Positions 41,571 to 50,824 are shown, numbered from the stretch's first letter. The stretch is 58,905 nucleotides of DNA from Rhodospirillaceae bacterium (GCA_018701215.1 JABIWH010000002.1:1-58905); one strand, 5' to 3'. Notes: generated from the sequence alone by a model not told the origin. Made by a program: numbers and translations.

Positions 41571-42924
41571 CCGCCGGGAACTGATCGCCATCGCCGCGAC
41601 AATCATCGCGGACGCCGCCTGGCTGTTTCCAATCGCCGTAGTGCTTGGCATGGGCGCGCATCCGGGCCAGCCGGTGTTGCCCTTTTTCGTGATCATGCTG
41701 CTAATGGGCCTGGGCTTCGCAGCCGCACGGCTGGCGCCGTCCAAGATAGCGGACCCGGCCCTGCACGCACCGGCGCAGGCGATAGCAGGCCTGGGCGTAA
41801 CGTACCTCACCCTCTCGGTGATCTCGGCCCCGTACGGTGTGGACATCGATCTGCTATGGGGTCCGCAGTTGATTAGCGGCGGTTATTCGGGCCGGCAAGC
41901 AGGCGGTTTGATTTTCGCCATGTTGGGTGCCGGCTTTCTGTGGCACCGAGGCGTCCGCATCGCGGTAGAGACGCATCCACAGCTGCGGCTGCTGAGTACC
42001 TTCCGCTCCGGCATCGTGGCGCTGGCCTTGGCGATAATGATGGAACAGGCCACCGGCATTGATGCCTCGGCAACGCTCATGCTCATTTTGTTCTTTGCCG
42101 CTTCACTTGGCGGTTTGGCATTCGCGCGGCTGGAACCGGGCGGCGCCTGGACGCCCCTCGTGGGCATCGCCGTTGGCGCGGTGCTGGGCGGCGGCTTTAT
42201 CGTCGGCATGATCGCCGCCGTAATCGGCGGCCATGGTCTGGTTTTCCTGGCCTGGGCCTGGGGCTATGTGTCCGTGGTCATTTTATGGCTGCTGGAAATA
42301 ATATTCACGATCTTGCTGTGGCTGCTGCCCGAGTTGGGCGCGGGGAGCGGCGGCGGCGTTGACTGGAAGCCGCCGAAATTCAATTTGCCCGAGTATGTCA
42401 AGGCCGAAGCCGGGCCGGAAGGATCGGGCCTGACTGGCGAACTGTTGCAATTTTCCGGCCTTTTGCTTGCGCTCTATATTGCTTACCGCCTGCTCGCCTG
42501 GGCTTACCAAAAATATGGCCGGAAAGCGCAAGTCGACAGGGAAATCGACCGCGAGTCCATTCGTGGCGAGGCGGATGCCAAGGCTGACCTGCTGAACCTG
42601 TTCTGGGATCTGTTGCCCGATTGGCTGCGTCCGGCGGAGGCCGACATCGGCCCCCGCTATCCGAAAGACAAGCCGGGCATAACGGAGGTCTATGCGCTGT
42701 ACTTCGATATGCTGACCACCGCCTGCAAGCACGGCCATAATTTTACGGCGTCGGCGACGCCGCGCGAACGCCGGGCCGATCTCGAATCCGCCATCCCCGG
42801 CGCCCCCGTGGCGCGGATTACCGATTGTTTCAACGCCGCCTGTTATGGCAACCTCAGAACCGACCAAGCAACGGTCGACGGGCTGCGCCACGACCTTGAG
42901 CAGTCTTTAATTCCACTGCCATGA
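41563..42924 (+). CDS. polytopic membrane protein with C-terminal DUF4129
   Basis: A 453-aa protein with about seven or eight hydrophobic helices in the first 260 residues and one more near residue 300 (LLQFSGLLLALYIAYRLLAW). The C-terminal cytoplasmic part (about 360-450) matches DUF4129: VYALYFDMLTTACKHGHNFT, SATPRERRADLESA and CFNAACYGNLRTD. Related operons carry a transglutaminase domain here; none is visible. It completes the MoxR-DUF58 operon. Its 3' end overlaps the end of the convergent LpxR-like gene by 18 bases. Role unknown, probably envelope maintenance. Confidence 0.82.
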   Translation: MNDRRELIAIAATIIADAAWLFPIAVVLGMGAHPGQPVLPFFVIMLLMGLGFAAARLAPSKIADPALHAPAQAIAGLGVTYLTLSVISAPYGVDIDLLWGPQLISGGYSGRQAGGLIFAMLGAGFLWHRGVRIAVETHPQLRLLSTFRSGIVALALAIMMEQATGIDASATLMLILFFAASLGGLAFARLEPGGAWTPLVGIAVGAVLGGGFIVGMIAAVIGGHGLVFLAWAWGYVSVVILWLLEIIFTILLWLLPELGAGSGGGVDWKPPKFNLPEYVKAEAGPEGSGLTGELLQFSGLLLALYIAYRLLAWAYQKYGRKAQVDREIDRESIRGEADAKADLLNLFWDLLPDWLRPAEADIGPRYPKDKPGITEVYALYFDMLTTACKHGHNFTASATPRERRADLESAIPGAPVARITDCFNAACYGNLRTDQATVDGLRHDLEQSLIPLP

Positions 42925-43938
42925 TAGGCTGATGGAGCCAAAGCGGGCGTTATCGGGCTGGCCATGGAATTCACGGGAACGCAGGACGCCGGTATAGGCA
43001 ATCTTGAAAGGCCCGCGTTCAAAGGCCAGACCGAACGATAGATCCGCCACCAGGGGCTCACGATCAACGCTATGGCTGCGGCGCCAGGTATTACCGTCGA
43101 GAAAGATATTGTGCGCCACATAGCGCCCCTCGGCGCCAGCGAAGGCATACAGGCTCCACTCACCCCGCAGCCGCCGGCCATCAAGGGTACGCATGCCTTT
43201 GATAAGATTGGGCGGGCCGAAATCTCGGGGGATGTTGTAGCCATAGCGCAACGCGCCGCCCACATTCACATGGCTCAACACGTTGCCGATGCTGACCCCC
43301 ATGTGCGGCACCACGTCGAATTCTAGATTGTCCGGATACGCGCCCAGGGGATCGTGGCGCCATTTTCGTTCGTACATCAGCAACAGGCCCGGCTCGTCCT
43401 TCAGCTGGTTATCCCAGCCGTCGAAACGGTCAATCACCCGAATGTCGTGAACCCAGTCCTGCACTTCCTGGCCATAGGCATGCGGCCCGACGATACCCAG
43501 ATTGAGCTCGATGGAATCCAGCATCCGCTTGAAGCCGTGCGCCGCGATATCGGTTTCCGTATGCAGGGACATCGCACCATAGAGCCAGCCCGCGTAGGGC
43601 CGGTCGTCAAGGATCAGGTCGGTCCGTCGGCGGTCGGCGGGGGTATACATTTCCTGCGCCACGGCCAGACCCAGCCTGGTCTTCGCATTCTCGTTCAGGC
43701 TCATCCAGGCCAGCAGATCGCGCACCCAGGGCAGCGGATTGATCGCATCCTTGCGCGGCGGCGACACCCAGGAGCCGCGAATGCCATTGGTGTAGTGGCG
43801 GTCGGCGCCATAGAACAGATCGTTCTCGAATTGCAGAGTGAAGGTGCCAGCCTCCGCTGCAGCCGCATGAGACGCGGCCGGGATCAGGGCCAGAGCAAGA
43901 GCCAGAAATCCAGTTGCTGGCAAAAAACCGCGGAACAT
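42907..43938 (-). CDS. LpxR-like lipid A deacylase (outer-membrane beta-barrel)
   Basis: A 343-aa protein with a signal peptide (LPATGFLALALALIPAASHA) and a C-terminal Trp-Asn end (SISLSWQWN) typical of outer-membrane barrels. It belongs to the LpxR (DUF2219) family, which removes the 3'-acyloxyacyl chain of lipid A. Active-site motifs are visible: QFENDLFYGADRHYTNG (Asn-Asp pair), GSWVSPP (Ser) and VGPHAYGQEVQDWVHD (His region). ATG 43938 is chosen because it begins the signal peptide; an in-frame extension to 44145 would overlap the RND gene. It is the last gene of the padR-adaptor-pump operon, starting 30 bases after the pump stop. Confidence 0.85.
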   Translation of the reverse strand: MFRGFLPATGFLALALALIPAASHAAAAEAGTFTLQFENDLFYGADRHYTNGIRGSWVSPPRKDAINPLPWVRDLLAWMSLNENAKTRLGLAVAQEMYTPADRRRTDLILDDRPYAGWLYGAMSLHTETDIAAHGFKRMLDSIELNLGIVGPHAYGQEVQDWVHDIRVIDRFDGWDNQLKDEPGLLLMYERKWRHDPLGAYPDNLEFDVVPHMGVSIGNVLSHVNVGGALRYGYNIPRDFGPPNLIKGMRTLDGRRLRGEWSLYAFAGAEGRYVAHNIFLDGNTWRRSHSVDREPLVADLSFGLAFERGPFKIAYTGVLRSREFHGQPDNARFGSISLSWQWN

Positions 43939-43967
43939 GGCTCTGCGCGGCGGAGGCAAGCCGCCCC

Positions 43968-46900
43968 CTACTCCGCCGCCTGCGGGGTTGGCGGTTCCTC
44001 CGCCGCCTGTTTCCCGGCTCTGCGGCGTTCGAAAAAGGCCGAAGTGCGCGCGCCCAGGGCCAACAACGACGGCGTCACGAACAGGGTCAGGATGGTGGCA
44101 AAGCTCAAACCAAAGGCCACCGCCGTTGATAGCTGCACCCACCACTGCGTCGACGGCGCACCGATGGAGATGTCGCGGGCCACGAAGTCGATGTTCATCT
44201 GAAAGACCATGGGCAACAGGCCAAAAATCGTCGTAATCGTGGTCAGCAAGACCGGGCGCAAACGCTGGGTGCCGGTACGGACCACGGCCTCCATCGGCTC
44301 CATGCCGGATTTCACCAGCCTGGCATAGGTATCGATCAGAACGATATTGTTGTTGACCACGATGCCGGCCAGGGCGATGACGCCGATGCCAGTCATGACG
44401 ATGCTGAATGATTGCCCGGTAATGATCAAACCGGCCATGACACCGACCGTGGACATAACGACCGCCGTCAGGATCAACAGAGCATGATAAAAGCTGTTGA
44501 ACTGAGTAATCAGGATAATAGCCATCACGAAAAGGGCCACGCCAAAGGCCTTGACCAGGAACTGTTCCGCCTCTTTTTGGTCCTTATCGGCGCCCTTGAA
44601 ACGAATATCGACGGCTTCATCGAAACTCTGCGTCGCCATCCAGGCGCGGATTTCGTTGACCTTGTCATCGGCCAGAAGACCTTCGGCAACGCTGGCCTGA
44701 ACCTTGATGACCCGTTGGCCATCGCTTCGCCTAATCAGGCCCGAACGCTGTTGCGGCGTGCGCGAGACAAAGTTCGAGATCGGCACCTGGCCATGGCTGG
44801 TCTGTACCCTGAGGGCATCAAGTTGACTGATGTTGCGGTATTCGACCGGGAAACGGATGCGGATATCGACTTCCTCATCCGCATCATCGGGGCGGTATTC
44901 ACCGACTTTGATACCATGGGTGACAAGCTGCACCACCTTGCCCACGGTCAGGATATCGGCATTGAAACGCCCTGCCTGGGCGCGGTCGACCTTCACCTGC
45001 CATTCGATACCCGGCAGGGCGCGTCCGTCTTCCACGTCCAGCAAACCGTCCATGGCTTCCAGCCTGGCGCGGATCGTCTTAACGATGGGACCCAAGCGTT
45101 CGGGAAAGCGGGAGCGGATTTCAATCTGAATGTCCTTGCCCGTAGGCGGGCCCACATCAGGTTCCCGCGGCTCTACCCAGATACCGGCCAGATGGGCCGT
45201 GCGTTCACGCACTTCCGCCATGATTTCCGCCGAGGTGCGGCGCTCGTCCCATTCCACGAATTCAACAAAGATGGTACCGATCACGTCCTGCGCCTGATCC
45301 TCGCCCCGGGCGGCACCTCCGGTCCTGGCATAAATGGTGCGGATGCCCCGAATACCCATCAGCTCCGCCTCGACCTCGCGGACCAGGCTGTCCTTTTCCC
45401 GGGTCGACATGTTGCCGCGCGCATGGACGTGGATCAGGGTCTGGTCCGGTTCCACGGCGGGAAAGAACTCCACCCCCTTGCCAACAACCTGATAGGCCGC
45501 CTGGACCCCGACCAGAATGACCAGGGCCGAGGCAAGCACCAGGATCGGGCGGCGGATGAGAACGTAAAGAATGCGGGCATAGGTGCCGGTAAACCCGGGA
45601 AGCTGACGCACATCGCCATCCTCGGCGGCAGCCAATGCAGCCAGCACCTTCGGGTTGGCGGAACCTGCCTTGCCCATCAAGCCACCGAGTGTAGGCACGA
45701 ATATCAAGGCCATCATCAACGATCCGGCCAATGTCATGACCAGGGTAATGGGCAGAAATTTCATGAATTCGCCAACCACGCCTGGCCAGAAGATCAACGG
45801 CATGAAAGCGGCCAGGGTTGTGGCGGTCGAGGCAATGATGGGCCAGGCCATGCGTTGGGCCGCCAGGATATAGGCTTCCCGGCGGTGCAGCCCTTCGGCC
45901 AGTTTGCGGTCAGCGAATTCGGTCACGACAATGGCGCCGTCCACCAACATACCGACCGCCAGGATCAAGGCGAACAGCACCACGATATTGACAGTCAGGC
46001 CCATGTTATCGAGCACCAGAATACCGAACAGGAACGAGGCCGGAATAGCCAGGCCGACCAATCCCGCCGTGCGCACACCAAGGGCGGCGACAACAACGAT
46101 CATGACCAGCAAAATCGCGCTCAAGACATTGTTCTGCAGATCTTCCAACATGGTGCGGATGTCTTTTGATTCATCCTGGATAAAATCAATCTGGACACCC
46201 GCGGGCCATTCCTTGGCCCGTTCCGTCACCAAACGGCGCACCTCGTCAATGGTCTCGATGACATTTTCACCCAGACGCTTCTTGATTTCCAAGGTCACGC
46301 CCCGGCGGCCATTAATGCGCGCGAAACTGTCGGGATCCTTGAACGTCCGGCGCACGGTGGTAACATCCCGCAACGTAATGACACCATCGCCAAAGGCTTT
46401 GATGGGCAGATCCAGCACATCCCTGGCGGTTTCGAATAGGCCGGGCACCTTGATGGGAAAGCGCCCCTTGCCGGTATCCAGAGGCCCGGCACCGATCAAT
46501 TGATTGTTCCGGGTAACGGCGCGGACCAACTCTTCCTGGCTGATGTTGTAGCTTTCCATCCGCAACGGATCGAGCTGGACCTCCAGCAATTCATCCCGTT
46601 CACCGGCGATGTCGGCCTCCAGCACGCCGGGCAGCGCCTCCAGCTCGTCCTGTAGATCACGGGCCAGACGCAGCAAGGTGCGCTCCGGCACATCGCCGGC
46701 CAGGGTAACGACCAGGACCGGAAATAGGCCGACGTTGACTTCATGAGCGGTCGGCTCGTCGGTTTCATCGGGTAGGTCCGGTTTGACCAAATCGATCGCT
46801 TCGCGCACATCGCGCAGCGCCTTGTCCACGTCAAAGCCGGCGTCGAATTCCAGCAACACCGATGCATTGCCGGTTTCGGCCCGGCTGCGCATTTCCTTGA

Positions 46901-47132
46901 TACCTTCGATGGAGCGCAATTCCTGCTCCATGGGGCGGACCAACAGACGCTCGGCATCCTCGGGTGAAATGCCGTCATGGCTCATGGAGACATAGACGAT
47001 GGGAATATTGATATCCGGCTTGGATTCCTTCGGTATCGTCAGAAACGACCCCAGGCCGGCGATCAGCACCAATACCAGAACGGAAAGAACCGTCCGGGAA
47101 TGGTTGACCGCGACCGATATAATCGTATTCAT
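43968..47132 (-). CDS. RND-family efflux permease
   Basis: A 1054-aa inner-membrane pump subunit with the duplicated RND layout: an N-terminal helix (VLVLVLIAGLGSFLTIP), two large periplasmic loops and two blocks of helices. In AcrB the proton relay uses Asp407-Asp408 and Lys940. Here helix 4 reads ILAVGMLVDGAIVVTEFADR, with Gly at the second Asp, and helix 10 reads IGVIALAGIVVNNNIVLIDT, with Asn at the Lys, a pattern shared by a large non-AcrB branch. The substrate is unknown. Its start overlaps the adaptor gene stop by 4 bases (ATGA), so the two are coupled. The C-terminal tail is rich in Lys, Ala and Glu. Confidence 0.94.
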   Translation of the reverse strand: MNTIISVAVNHSRTVLSVLVLVLIAGLGSFLTIPKESKPDINIPIVYVSMSHDGISPEDAERLLVRPMEQELRSIEGIKEMRSRAETGNASVLLEFDAGFDVDKALRDVREAIDLVKPDLPDETDEPTAHEVNVGLFPVLVVTLAGDVPERTLLRLARDLQDELEALPGVLEADIAGERDELLEVQLDPLRMESYNISQEELVRAVTRNNQLIGAGPLDTGKGRFPIKVPGLFETARDVLDLPIKAFGDGVITLRDVTTVRRTFKDPDSFARINGRRGVTLEIKKRLGENVIETIDEVRRLVTERAKEWPAGVQIDFIQDESKDIRTMLEDLQNNVLSAILLVMIVVVAALGVRTAGLVGLAIPASFLFGILVLDNMGLTVNIVVLFALILAVGMLVDGAIVVTEFADRKLAEGLHRREAYILAAQRMAWPIIASTATTLAAFMPLIFWPGVVGEFMKFLPITLVMTLAGSLMMALIFVPTLGGLMGKAGSANPKVLAALAAAEDGDVRQLPGFTGTYARILYVLIRRPILVLASALVILVGVQAAYQVVGKGVEFFPAVEPDQTLIHVHARGNMSTREKDSLVREVEAELMGIRGIRTIYARTGGAARGEDQAQDVIGTIFVEFVEWDERRTSAEIMAEVRERTAHLAGIWVEPREPDVGPPTGKDIQIEIRSRFPERLGPIVKTIRARLEAMDGLLDVEDGRALPGIEWQVKVDRAQAGRFNADILTVGKVVQLVTHGIKVGEYRPDDADEEVDIRIRFPVEYRNISQLDALRVQTSHGQVPISNFVSRTPQQRSGLIRRSDGQRVIKVQASVAEGLLADDKVNEIRAWMATQSFDEAVDIRFKGADKDQKEAEQFLVKAFGVALFVMAIILITQFNSFYHALLILTAVVMSTVGVMAGLIITGQSFSIVMTGIGVIALAGIVVNNNIVLIDTYARLVKSGMEPMEAVVRTGTQRLRPVLLTTITTIFGLLPMVFQMNIDFVARDISIGAPSTQWWVQLSTAVAFGLSFATILTLFVTPSLLALGARTSAFFERRRAGKQAAEEPPTPQAAE

Positions 47133-48283
47133 GATGCGGACGCTTCAGCTGTCTTTGGCGGCTCGCGTTTGCCGCCATCGCCCTGTTCGGCACCGTTGGA
47201 AATCCGCACCCGGTCACCCCGGCGCACATATTCCTGCCCCACGACAATCAGTTCGGCGGCATCCGGCAGGCCCGATACCCAGACACCATCCGTGCTGCTG
47301 CCAACTATTTTCACCGGATAAAAGGCGACTTTGTCCCCCGTCTCGACGCAGCGGATACCCACCGTGCCTTGATCATCCAACGTCAATATGGCTGGGGTTA
47401 TAAAATGTGCCTGGATCTGTTTGGTGGGAAAGTCCAATTCCGCCGTCGTGCCGTGGCGCAATTCGCCATTTGGATTGGGCACCAACAGCTCCACCCGATA
47501 GGTGCGGGTCGCCTCGTCCGCCGTGGCTGAAATATAATGGATGCGGCCTTCGACTTTCTGCCCGGTCACCAATACCGCGCTGCCCTTGGCGTTGTTCTTC
47601 AGCTGGCCAATATCTTTTTCGCTGATCTGGGCCACGACAAGATAAGGATCCTCGTCCACCAAAAGGGCGATACCGCTGCCATCCTTGACATAGGCGCCCA
47701 GCTCCACTTCGCGGCTATCAATAATGGCATCAAATGGCGCCCGGATCACGGTACGGGCCAGGGCGACGTCCATCTGCTTGACCATTGCCCTTGCGGCATC
47801 CAGGCGGGCGGCAGCGGCGGTATATTGCGTTTCCGCCCTGTAGCCCTTCTTGCGCAGTTTCTGGGCCGCCAGATATTCCACGTCGCGCTGGCGCACCAGC
47901 GCCTTGGCCTCGGCCATATGAGCGTCGCGGTCAGCCACGTCAATATGCACCAGGACATCGCCCCGGCGTACCCGGCTGCCCTTGCGCAGGGATATCTTGG
48001 TGATCCGGCCCTTGATTTCGGACATTATCATGACCTTGCGCTTGGCTTCCGTATGGCCCCTCGCCGTCACCGCGCGCCAATGGGGCTGCGCCGTGGATGC
48101 GCGGGTGCGAACGGCGGTCAGGGCGTTCTCGCCCTGCTTGGCCATACGCTCCGCAACCGAGGGCGCCTGACCTGGTGCCGAGCCGCCATCAGCCGATCCC
48201 GCCTGCCCGCCGAATTCACCACTCAACACCCAACCCATCGCGATCACGGCGATGGTCAGGGCAAGAAGATAGGATTTGCGCAT
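47129..48283 (-). CDS. RND periplasmic adaptor (membrane-fusion) subunit
   Basis: A 384-aa HlyD/AcrA-type adaptor linking the pump to an outer-membrane channel. The N-terminus is a signal peptide or anchor (SYLLALTIAVIAMGWVLSGE). The lipoyl half-domain reads IMSEIKGRITKISLRKGSRV-RRGDVLVHID, the helical hairpin covers about residues 115-170, the second lipoyl half is ARTVIRAPFDAIIDSREVEL, and barrel strands follow (GQKVEGRIHYIS). ATG 48283 is chosen because AGGAA lies seven bases before it. It follows padR by 14 bases. No outer-membrane TolC-like gene is in the cluster. Confidence 0.92.
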   Translation of the reverse strand: MRKSYLLALTIAVIAMGWVLSGEFGGQAGSADGGSAPGQAPSVAERMAKQGENALTAVRTRASTAQPHWRAVTARGHTEAKRKVMIMSEIKGRITKISLRKGSRVRRGDVLVHIDVADRDAHMAEAKALVRQRDVEYLAAQKLRKKGYRAETQYTAAAARLDAARAMVKQMDVALARTVIRAPFDAIIDSREVELGAYVKDGSGIALLVDEDPYLVVAQISEKDIGQLKNNAKGSAVLVTGQKVEGRIHYISATADEATRTYRVELLVPNPNGELRHGTTAELDFPTKQIQAHFITPAILTLDDQGTVGIRCVETGDKVAFYPVKIVGSSTDGVWVSGLPDAAELIVVGQEYVRRGDRVRISNGAEQGDGGKREPPKTAEASAS

Positions 48284-48297
48284 AATGTAATTCCTGC

Positions 48298-48897
48298 TCA
48301 ATCAGCTGCGCCAGAATGATCACCTGTGCGATCCCCGGCACGATCCCCGGCACGACCCCCGGCACGATCACTGTCGACCTGCGCCAACAGAGCCTCGCTT
48401 TCCACCAGATACCGGTTGTTTTCGAGATAGGCCGCCGCTGCCTCGTACAAGGCCCGGCCATAACCGGCGACGAAGCGTTGCGCCGCCGCGCCATGGGTTT
48501 CCCGTTCGGCGAGTTCAGATGCCTGGCGGTGGTGTTGGGCGATGCGGTGGTCGATCATTTCGCCGATTTGTCCAGCCGACAACAAGTCGGCGAAACACAT
48601 GGCGACCAGGAATTCCGAACGCACCCTGTCGCGCCCCGGCAGATTATTCAATTCCTGCACCAGGGTCAGACGGCCATCGACGGTCAGGCTATAGACCTTT
48701 TTATCCGGCCGCTTGGCTTGGGTTTCCGTCTCGCAATGGACCAGGCCCTCTTTTTGCAGCCGGTTCAATGCCGGATAAATGGAGCCGAACGAGGCATCGT
48801 AGAAATGGCTGAAAACATCCTCCAACCGTTTCTTGATTTCGTAACCGGAGGCATCGCCCAGACTCAACACCCCGAGACACAACGTTCGTACATCCAT
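48298..48897 (-). CDS. PadR-family transcriptional regulator
   Basis: A 199-aa repressor-type regulator. The winged helix at the N-terminus (CLGVLSLGDASGYEIKKRLE, FGSIYPALNRLQKEGLVHCE, KKVYSLTVDGR) matches PadR, and the C-terminal helical part (about 85-170) serves dimerisation. The last 20 residues are Asp, Arg, Gly and Ala repeats encoded by 12-base tandem repeats. PadR proteins usually repress the efflux or detoxification genes beside them and release DNA on binding a phenolic or drug ligand. As the first gene of the adaptor-pump-LpxR operon it probably represses its own operon. Confidence 0.9.
   Translation of the reverse strand: MDVRTLCLGVLSLGDASGYEIKKRLEDVFSHFYDASFGSIYPALNRLQKEGLVHCETETQAKRPDKKVYSLTVDGRLTLVQELNNLPGRDRVRSEFLVAMCFADLLSAGQIGEMIDHRIAQHHRQASELAERETHGAAAQRFVAGYGRALYEAAAAYLENNRYLVESEALLAQVDSDRAGGRAGDRAGDRTGDHSGAAD
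48327..48370. repeat. 12-base tandem repeat in the end of padR
   Basis: Three full units (48327-48338, 48339-48350, 48351-48362; consensus CACGATCCCCGG) and a partial fourth. The length is a multiple of three, so copy-number change keeps the frame and alters only the Gly-Asp-Arg-Ala/Thr tail of PadR. The repeat ends about 45 bases from the adaptor start codon. Confidence 0.85.
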
Positions 48898-48932
48898 GGC
48901 GCTACAACCTCTTCACTTAGCATCAAATCTGC

Positions 48933-48951
48933 ATATAGCAATTCGATATAT
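48933..48951. promoter_or_regulatory. AT-rich imperfect palindrome upstream of padR
   Basis: ATATAGCAATTCGATATAT lies 36 bases before the padR start, in an AT-rich stretch unlike the GC-rich surroundings. PadR operators are AT-rich inverted repeats over the promoter, so this is a plausible autoregulatory site. The match is by eye only. Confidence 0.3.
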
Positions 48952-49049
48952 TAATGTAAAGAGTACGCAACAAAAATAAACTCGCGGCCGGCCGGCTGGA
49001 CAGCTTGCAAGACAGCTCGCAAGCCGGGTTCTACTGCTTACTAGGCGGC

Positions 49050-50006
49050 TTACTGGGCGGCGTCGACCATTCCGCCCGAATAGCCGGCGGCGGTCAATTC
49101 CCGGCCAAGATAGGCGGCAACGCTGGGCAGACCCCGTGGGGCACCGGATGTCCAGCGACCTTCCGCATCCGGGTTATAGTTTGTGTTGGTGTTGATATCG
49201 TAGGTCAGGGCCCGGCCCGCGCCATCCATGATGAATTCAATGCCGGCGATCTGGATCTGGTTGGCGTGGAGAAATTTTTGAAATGCCTCGATCAGGGGCG
49301 AAGCGAAATCCTCCACGATCTGAAACATTGGTCCCCGGCTATTATCGCCAGGATCGATGGCGCAAGCCTCCGCCGGGCAAAGTTGAAAGCCGTCGCGGGT
49401 ATCCACGCGAACCGCATAGAGAAATTCACCGCCGACGAATTCCAGGCGATGGATGATCGGCTCTGGCGCCTGGATATATTCCTGTATCAACAACAGCCCA
49501 TCCACCGGGGCCTCGTAGTCCGGACCGTCGAACCAGGCGTCCAGGGCATCAACATCGTCATGCAGATGCACGCCGAGACCCTTGCCGCCCCGGTTATGCT
49601 TGGAGATAAACGGGCCCGAAAAGCTGCGCCCCGCCGCGATCGCGGCCGCGCGGCCCAGGGCGGGACAGGTTCGTGGCGTCTCGATACCCGCCGCCTGTAG
49701 CGCCGCGTATTGCGCAATCTTTGACAGCTCCAAGCGAATAGCACGGCTGCCGTTGATGACCCGGCGGCCATGGCCTTCCAGCCATTGGATCATGCCATCG
49801 GCATATTCCGGCGAAAAACGATGGTCCCGACTATGGGCGGAGGCGCTCATGCGGGAATAATAGATCCCCTCCGGCGGCGGCGTGGAGAGGTCAAACTGCC
49901 CCTGGGACAAATCCCATAGCCGGTAGGGCAATTTCCGTTGCACCAGCTCGGCCTCCAACGGCGCTGACCACTCAGCGTTCTCGAACAGAACATGGATATG
50001 GCTCAT
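49050..50006 (-). CDS. ATP-grasp ligase (RimK-like)
   Basis: A 318-aa ATP-grasp protein. The central and C-terminal parts carry the fold: SGPFISKHNRGGKGLGVHLH (nucleotide-binding Lys and glycine loop), LLLIQEYIQAPEPIIHRLEF, and the metal-binding IAGIEFIMDGAGRALTYDINTNTNYN (split over residues about 255-280) with Glu and Asn. Related enzymes join an amino acid or acid to an amine through an acyl-phosphate. The substrate is not evident. It begins 14 bases after the SDR stop and is probably co-transcribed with it. Family identity is clear, activity unknown. Confidence 0.82.
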   Translation of the reverse strand: MSHIHVLFENAEWSAPLEAELVQRKLPYRLWDLSQGQFDLSTPPPEGIYYSRMSASAHSRDHRFSPEYADGMIQWLEGHGRRVINGSRAIRLELSKIAQYAALQAAGIETPRTCPALGRAAAIAAGRSFSGPFISKHNRGGKGLGVHLHDDVDALDAWFDGPDYEAPVDGLLLIQEYIQAPEPIIHRLEFVGGEFLYAVRVDTRDGFQLCPAEACAIDPGDNSRGPMFQIVEDFASPLIEAFQKFLHANQIQIAGIEFIMDGAGRALTYDINTNTNYNPDAEGRWTSGAPRGLPSVAAYLGRELTAAGYSGGMVDAAQ

Positions 50007-50020
50007 GGCCGCGACCCCGC

Positions 50021-50824
50021 CTAGGTTCCCAAACTGACGGAGGTGCCGCCATCCACCGGCAAGGCCGCGCCGGTGATGAAGCTGGCTTCGTCCGAGGCCA
50101 AAAACAGCGCCGCGTTGGCGATATCCCAGCCCGTCCCCATCTTGCGCCCCAGGGGCACTTTGGCATCACGCCCAGCAACGATTTCCTCCCGCGTTTTGCC
50201 CAGCGCCGCGACGCGGGTATCCACCGCCATGGGCGTATCCATCAGGCCTGGCAGGATGACATTGGCACGGATGCCATAGCGTGCGTTATGGATGGCCAGC
50301 TGATCGGTCAAGGCGACAACGGCGGCCTTGGTGGTCTTGTAAGCCACCAATGGATAGGCGGACCAGGCCGCCAGTGACGAGATATTGAGGATCACGCCAC
50401 CGCCCTGTTCACGCATGGAGGGCAGGGCATGTTTGCAGGCCAAAACCATGCCGCGCAGATTGACGGCGACACAATAGTCAAAGGCCTCGACCGTGATCTC
50501 GGTAATCTCGGCATCACCGCCCGCGATGGAGATGCCCACATTGTTGTGCAGAATATCGATGCGGCCGTATTCACCCAAGGTGGCGTCCACGGCGGCCTTG
50601 ACCGCCGCTTCGTCGGTGACATCGGCGGCCACCGCGATTGCCGTGCCGCCGGCATCCTCTATCATCGCCACCGTGTCCTGGGCCGAGGCCAGATCACGGT
50701 CCACCGCGGCCACCTTGGCCCCTTCGCGCGCGAAGACCAGCGCCGTGGCACGGCCGTTACCCATGGTCTCGCCTGGGCTTTGCCCCGCACCGACCACCAT
50801 CGCAATTCGATCCTGTAAACGCAT
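50021..50824 (-). CDS. short-chain dehydrogenase/reductase
   Basis: A 267-aa SDR of the same subgroup as the one at 37886, with an expanded cofactor loop (VVGAGQSPGETMGNGRATAL). The NNVGISIAG loop, Ser in ILNISSLAAWSAYP and YKTTKAAV (Tyr and Lys) make a complete active site. Asp in AAVDRDLA suggests NAD preference. The C-terminus is ITGAALPVDGGTSVSLGT. It heads a two-gene minus-strand unit with the ATP-grasp gene and diverges from the SMP-30 lactonase gene across 68 bases. Confidence 0.91.
   Translation of the reverse strand: MRLQDRIAMVVGAGQSPGETMGNGRATALVFAREGAKVAAVDRDLASAQDTVAMIEDAGGTAIAVAADVTDEAAVKAAVDATLGEYGRIDILHNNVGISIAGGDAEITEITVEAFDYCVAVNLRGMVLACKHALPSMREQGGGVILNISSLAAWSAYPLVAYKTTKAAVVALTDQLAIHNARYGIRANVILPGLMDTPMAVDTRVAALGKTREEIVAGRDAKVPLGRKMGTGWDIANAALFLASDEASFITGAALPVDGGTSVSLGT

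Noticed and set aside
44412..46169. A 585-codon plus-strand reading frame
   Set aside because: It lies wholly opposite the RND permease, is Gln/Asp/His-rich without family features and is a shadow of GC-rich codon use.
48327..48370. CRISPR-like repeats
   Set aside because: Units are 12 bases with no spacers, inside a coding region.
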